This document shows, one piece after another, positions 61,100-64,000 of a DNA stretch of 64,000 nt. The position numbers and the translations under genes are program-made. The DNA is taken from NCBI GenBank assembly GCA_902168105.1, contig CABHOY010000065.1, positions 1 to 64,000 on the forward strand. Direction: 5' to 3'. The stretch is from an uncultured Flavihumibacter sp. (lineage in GTDB: Bacteria; Bacteroidota; Bacteroidia; Chitinophagales; Chitinophagaceae). Position 1 is the first letter of the stretch, and each line of letters begins with the position of its first letter. The notes under the pieces were generated by a model. That model was not told the origin of the DNA, did not search any database, and saw only the letters and a program-made list of their open reading frames with translations.

Positions 61100-61816
61100 A
61101 GTTATGGTACTTTGGGGGGGACAATACAATTAGGGTTTTCAAAGGGTACAATATTTTAAATCAGCATTCAGGCTTAATTGCCTTCTCAATATTAGAGAAA
61201 ATAAATTTCCGGTAGACGTCAACGGAAGCGTAAACGGGACACCAGATCCTTCACTTAGAGATACCTGTTACAACACCAAAATAAATACCGGTAGAGCAAA
61301 ATGCTTGTTAGTCATGCCAATAGAGCATTTCAAAGAGATAAATACCTGATAAACAGCAATTCCTATACAGGTAAGTGGGGGGAAAAAACCGGCAATAAAT
61401 CAAGAGGAAATGTATAAACATGTGAATACAAACTGCGTGAATCACGGTAAATAGATAACCGGTATTTCACGGTCTAACACTTACCTATTTTCCGGCCATA
61501 TATAATAAGTGCCCAATTTTGAGGTCAGAGGCTCAGAAAAAGCCGCTGTTATATGTTAATTTTTTTTCACACCGATACTGTTCGGTAAATTTACACCGTT
61601 ATTAACGCAGAAAACTCTTCATATTTATACAGAAAAACGGCATAAATACACGGTTTTTATATTATATAAAATTATATATAACCTGAACTAAAAGTAATTA
61701 TAAATTTCTCATGTTTGTAATGTTATGATTATCATAAGATTACAGAGATTCCCATATCTTTTAAAACCTAGTTTTAGGTTGTTAATGAGATTCAGTAAAC
61801 CTAAAATAAATATCTT
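61100..61816. other. 717-bp AT-rich gene-free region with nested inverted repeats
   Basis: No credible coding frame is seen. It contains two poly-G runs (7 G starting near 61114, 6 G near 61377), nested inverted pairs AAATACCGGT/ACCGGTATTT (61283-61292, 61458-61467) and AGGTAAGTG/CACTTACCT (61369-61377, 61478-61486), a palindrome TTATGAT-T-ATCATAA (61723-61737), and an AACCTA/TAGGTT stem (61765-61780) in the leader of the next gene. It may hold regulatory sites or decayed DNA. Confidence 0.5.
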
Positions 61817-62275
61817 ATGAAAGCCGCAAAAACCGTGAAAGCAGGTCAGTTCGTAGACAAGAAGCACGTTACCATGCTGCGCGAAAATTATCTAGAGAAC
61901 AGATGGAAGGCCAATTCAGAACGCCTTGGCAAGCCTGACTCTCTCAGCGTATGGTACAGCCTGGAAGGGTTGAAGCAATATATCGAGACTGCTGAAGCGG
62001 CTGGTGCAGATGGTATTAGGGTTTATTTTGGGGTGTATCCGTCTGTTTTTCCTGAAAACATCTTACTTCAGGACAGACAAACGGTGGTTTTTGTAGCTAC
62101 TCAGCAGAAAGCCAGTCAAACCGGTAAAACTGAAAGTAAGGACCTGTATGTTTCTACACCAGAGGGACCTGAGATAATAGCCTTTAACTTTGCCCTGCCT
62201 TGTCCACCGGCATGTACAGGCGATCAAAGCAGGATCAGCCAGAGAAATGTTGAGCTTCAGCCTGCAGGAAATTAG
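61817..62275 (+). CDS. Hypothetical protein
   Basis: 152 residues, cytoplasmic, with no signal peptide. The N-terminal half is basic and helical (MKAAKTVKAGQFVDKKHVTM, NYLENRWKANSERLGKPDSL). The middle has SVWYSLEGLKQYIETAEAAG then ADGIRVYFGVYP, and the tail has FALPCPPACTGDQSR with two cysteines. The DGIRVYFGVYP strand recurs in uncharacterised Bacteroidota proteins (memory). The role is unknown. It follows a long regulatory-looking leader and ends before a clear terminator, so it is a single-gene unit. Confidence 0.75.
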   Translation: MKAAKTVKAGQFVDKKHVTMLRENYLENRWKANSERLGKPDSLSVWYSLEGLKQYIETAEAAGADGIRVYFGVYPSVFPENILLQDRQTVVFVATQQKASQTGKTESKDLYVSTPEGPEIIAFNFALPCPPACTGDQSRISQRNVELQPAGN

Positions 62276-62310
62276 CGTTTCCCCATCCACATAAATCATG
62301 TTCCTAAACT

Positions 62311-62339
62311 GCCGGATATAACCATCCGGCTGTTTTTTT
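62311..62339 (+). terminator. Intrinsic terminator
   Basis: GCCGGAT (62311-62317) and ATCCGGC (62324-62330) are followed by TGTTTTTTT. It closes the hypothetical gene at 61817-62275. Confidence 0.85.
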
Positions 62340-62435
62340 ACCAGGACGTTAAGTTATTTTATCTACACTTTTACTAATTTACCAGCTGCATAAAAGCCAT
62401 TAGTAACAGTTTAAAACATTTTCCACCAATATTCT

Positions 62436-63131
62436 ATGTCCTTCGTACATACACATATGCTCCTGTTTTCCCATACTTCTCTGTACCGGTTGCCAGTAGC
62501 TGTATTAATCATGATCATCTGTTTTATTACAGCACTGCTGGCTAAATTCCAGAAAGATCCGCCACGGTATCTGAACTCGTTCATTATATATATCCTGATA
62601 ACTATTATCGTGGAAGTGATTGCCTGGTGGTATAGTATCCATAGTAAACGCAACCTGATCTTCTATAACTTTTATGCGATCATCAACTTTACCTACCTGA
62701 TCTTCCTGTTAAGGTCTTTTATGACCAATGCAAGAATGATCAATATTATGGGAGTGCTCATCGTAGTATATCCGGTCTTGTCACTTATAAATTTGTTCCT
62801 TATACAGGGCCTTAACACTGCTTTCAACACCTATACTTTTCTATCTGGTTGTATTATTGTAGTAACAGCCAGCATCTGTTATTTTTACGAGCGTATCAAA
62901 TATCCCGGACCGCATAGCTTGTTGAAGGAGCCTGCTTTCTGGGTATCCACGGGTCTGCTCTTTTTTTACACCTGCAGTCCGCCATTGACGGGAGTACTGA
63001 ATGCCATATCACTAATGCCATTTTATAACTATAAGACGCTTTATTTCATTAATCTTATGGTAAATATTATCCTATATTTATTGTTCAGCATTTCGTTCAT
63101 ATGCAATCTGATTTTCAGGAGGTATTCTTAG
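62436..63131 (+). CDS. Seven-helix membrane protein upstream of histidine kinase
   Basis: 231 residues, about seven membrane helices (PVAVLIMIICFITALLAKF, IIYILITIIVEVIAWWYS, FYAIINFTYLIFLLRSF, MGVLIVVYPVLSLINLFL, FLSGCIIVVTASICYFY, AFWVSTGLLFFYTCSP, LMVNIILYLLFSISFICNL). An alternative start at 62457 (MLLFSH) is possible. It shares no named domain that I recognise. It overlaps the start of the histidine kinase gene by 31 bp, a tight coupling that suggests it is the membrane sensor for a kinase whose own N-terminus has only one helix (inference). Confidence 0.8.
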   Translation: MSFVHTHMLLFSHTSLYRLPVAVLIMIICFITALLAKFQKDPPRYLNSFIIYILITIIVEVIAWWYSIHSKRNLIFYNFYAIINFTYLIFLLRSFMTNARMINIMGVLIVVYPVLSLINLFLIQGLNTAFNTYTFLSGCIIVVTASICYFYERIKYPGPHSLLKEPAFWVSTGLLFFYTCSPPLTGVLNAISLMPFYNYKTLYFINLMVNIILYLLFSISFICNLIFRRYS

Positions 63132-63937
63132 TTATTTTTACGTCCCTCTTTCTGCTTGTTTTACTGGTAGGCTTCATCGTTATTATGTTGATCCTTAATC
63201 AGAAGAGCAGGCAGGCACAGGTGCAGGAACTCAGCTTAATGAAAGAAAGATATGAACAGGAACTATTAAGATCACAACTTGAAATTCAGGAGAATGTGTT
63301 CGGGCATTTGTCTCAGGAGATACACGACAACATCGGGCAATCCCTCACATTCGTAGCACTATCTTTATTGACAGTACCGGTAGAGAACAACAGTGAGGCA
63401 CAGGAATATATAGAAGAGAGCAGGAAGGCTTTGCAAAAAGCCATCACAGAACTACGAGATCTTTCACGCAGCCTACATACTGACCGTGTTACCGAAATCG
63501 GCCTTGCCAACTCCATTGATTTTGAACTGGAGCGACTGAAGAGGACCAATTTGTACGAAACTTCTTTTAATTTTGCCGACATACGGAACCTGCTGGACCA
63601 TCAGACGGAAATCATACTCTTCCGGATTGTTCAGGAAATGCTCAACAACATCGTGAAACATGCCAAAGCGAGTAAAGTAGAAGTAAGACTATCCCATAAA
63701 ACAGATGTTATCGTCCTGGAGATAAAGGACAATGGCGTTGGATTCGACCCTGAGGCGCTATTTGCCCAACAGGAAAGATTAAAAGGACTGGGATTAATGA
63801 ACATTCGAAAAAGAGCATCCCTGATAGGAGGCACCTTCCATATCAATAGTGCGAAAAATAGCGGAACCGCCATTCGTATCACTATACCCGTAAATAAACA
63901 ATCATTCCATGAGCATAACCAGGAAAGCGAAATATAG
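63101..63937 (+). CDS. Sensor histidine kinase (HisKA_3/NarX type)
   Basis: 278 residues. One membrane helix at about 10-33, a coiled region, then the HisKA_3 dimerisation helix with phospho-acceptor H75 in SQEIHDNIGQSLTF. The ATPase domain has the N box (FRIVQEMLNNIVKHAKASKV), DNGVGFD and GLGLMNIRKRASLIGGTFHI. There is no periplasmic sensing domain, so input probably comes from the membrane protein encoded just upstream. It overlaps the response regulator gene by 29 bp. Confidence 0.95.
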   Translation: MQSDFQEVFLVIFTSLFLLVLLVGFIVIMLILNQKSRQAQVQELSLMKERYEQELLRSQLEIQENVFGHLSQEIHDNIGQSLTFVALSLLTVPVENNSEAQEYIEESRKALQKAITELRDLSRSLHTDRVTEIGLANSIDFELERLKRTNLYETSFNFADIRNLLDHQTEIILFRIVQEMLNNIVKHAKASKVEVRLSHKTDVIVLEIKDNGVGFDPEALFAQQERLKGLGLMNIRKRASLIGGTFHINSAKNSGTAIRITIPVNKQSFHEHNQESEI

Positions 63938-64000
63938 TGTTGCAATTGCCGATGACCATGTGCTCGTTAGGAAAGCACTTGGCAGACTGATTAATACCTT
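63909..64000 (+). CDS. Response regulator receiver domain, cut by window edge
   Basis: The ATG at 63909 opens a frame reading MSITRKAKYSVAIADDHVLV and then RKALGRLINT to the window edge. IADDHVLVRKAL is the first strand and acidic pocket of NarL/FixJ-type receivers (DDH with the two acidic residues). It overlaps the kinase gene by 29 bp, in line with translational coupling. The phospho-accepting Asp and the DNA-binding domain lie outside the window. Confidence 0.9.
   Translation, partial: MSITRKAKYSVAIADDHVLVRKALGRLINT

Overview
The window looks like a chromosomal stretch of a Bacteroidota bacterium of the Chitinophaga type (Chitinophagaceae). The evidence is two SusC/SusD outer-membrane pairs, one of them under an ECF sigma/FecR switch; TAnnTTTG-type -7 promoter elements; a leftover type IX secretion sorting tail; an RHS protein; GH92, GH29 and GH9 glycosidases; and many signal-peptide proteins ending in AQ. 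No rRNA, tRNA or CRISPR array was seen. The only mobile element is an IS1182-like transposase cut by the left edge.

Layout. 1-4.8 kb: transposase fragment, then a minus-strand pair of a putative outer-membrane barrel protein and an RHS protein that stops just after the RHS core. 4.9-10.8 kb: small metabolism and regulation genes: DUF6157, an MdaB/aldo-keto reductase operon divergent from its likely LysR regulator, GNAT, AraC, HD and ArsR. 10.9-22.3 kb: a nearly complete purine degradation island. It holds xanthine dehydrogenase XdhABC, uricase (opposite strand), and a tightly packed operon of allantoinase, allantoate amidohydrolase, ureidoglycine aminohydrolase, OHCU decarboxylase, HIU hydrolase and a DUF6986 aldolase-like protein of unknown role. 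22.3-30.9 kb: KTSC, ThuA and serine hydrolase proteins, a glyoxylate/hydroxypyruvate reductase with a T9SS sorting-domain remnant behind it, a two-gene operon preceded by three tandem 20-bp repeats, a rhomboid protease and a DinB protein.

30.9-38.7 kb (minus strand): ECF sigma, FecR, SusC with STN domain, SusD and an alkaline-phosphatase-superfamily phosphodiesterase, which read as one trans-envelope-regulated uptake system, probably for phosphorylated or phosphodiester substrates. 38.9-42.4 kb: DUF4291 with a 26-bp perfect inverted duplication of its own 3' end, a FISUMP-domain protein, a 530-bp gap full of inverted repeats, and a dihaem cytochrome c. 42.6-55.7 kb: GH29, SusD and SusC, then a DeoR-type regulator, AnmK, MurQ and a sodium symporter, divergent from a secreted GH9-deacetylase fusion. 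This resembles a locus for scavenging amino-sugar or peptidoglycan fragments, and repeated AAAAACGCA boxes may be its operator.

55.7-64 kb: proA/proB for proline synthesis, a GH92 mannosidase, two unknown proteins, a 770-bp AT-rich gap, and a membrane protein / histidine kinase / response regulator operon cut by the right edge. Functional calls rest on visible motifs and remembered families; no database search was run.
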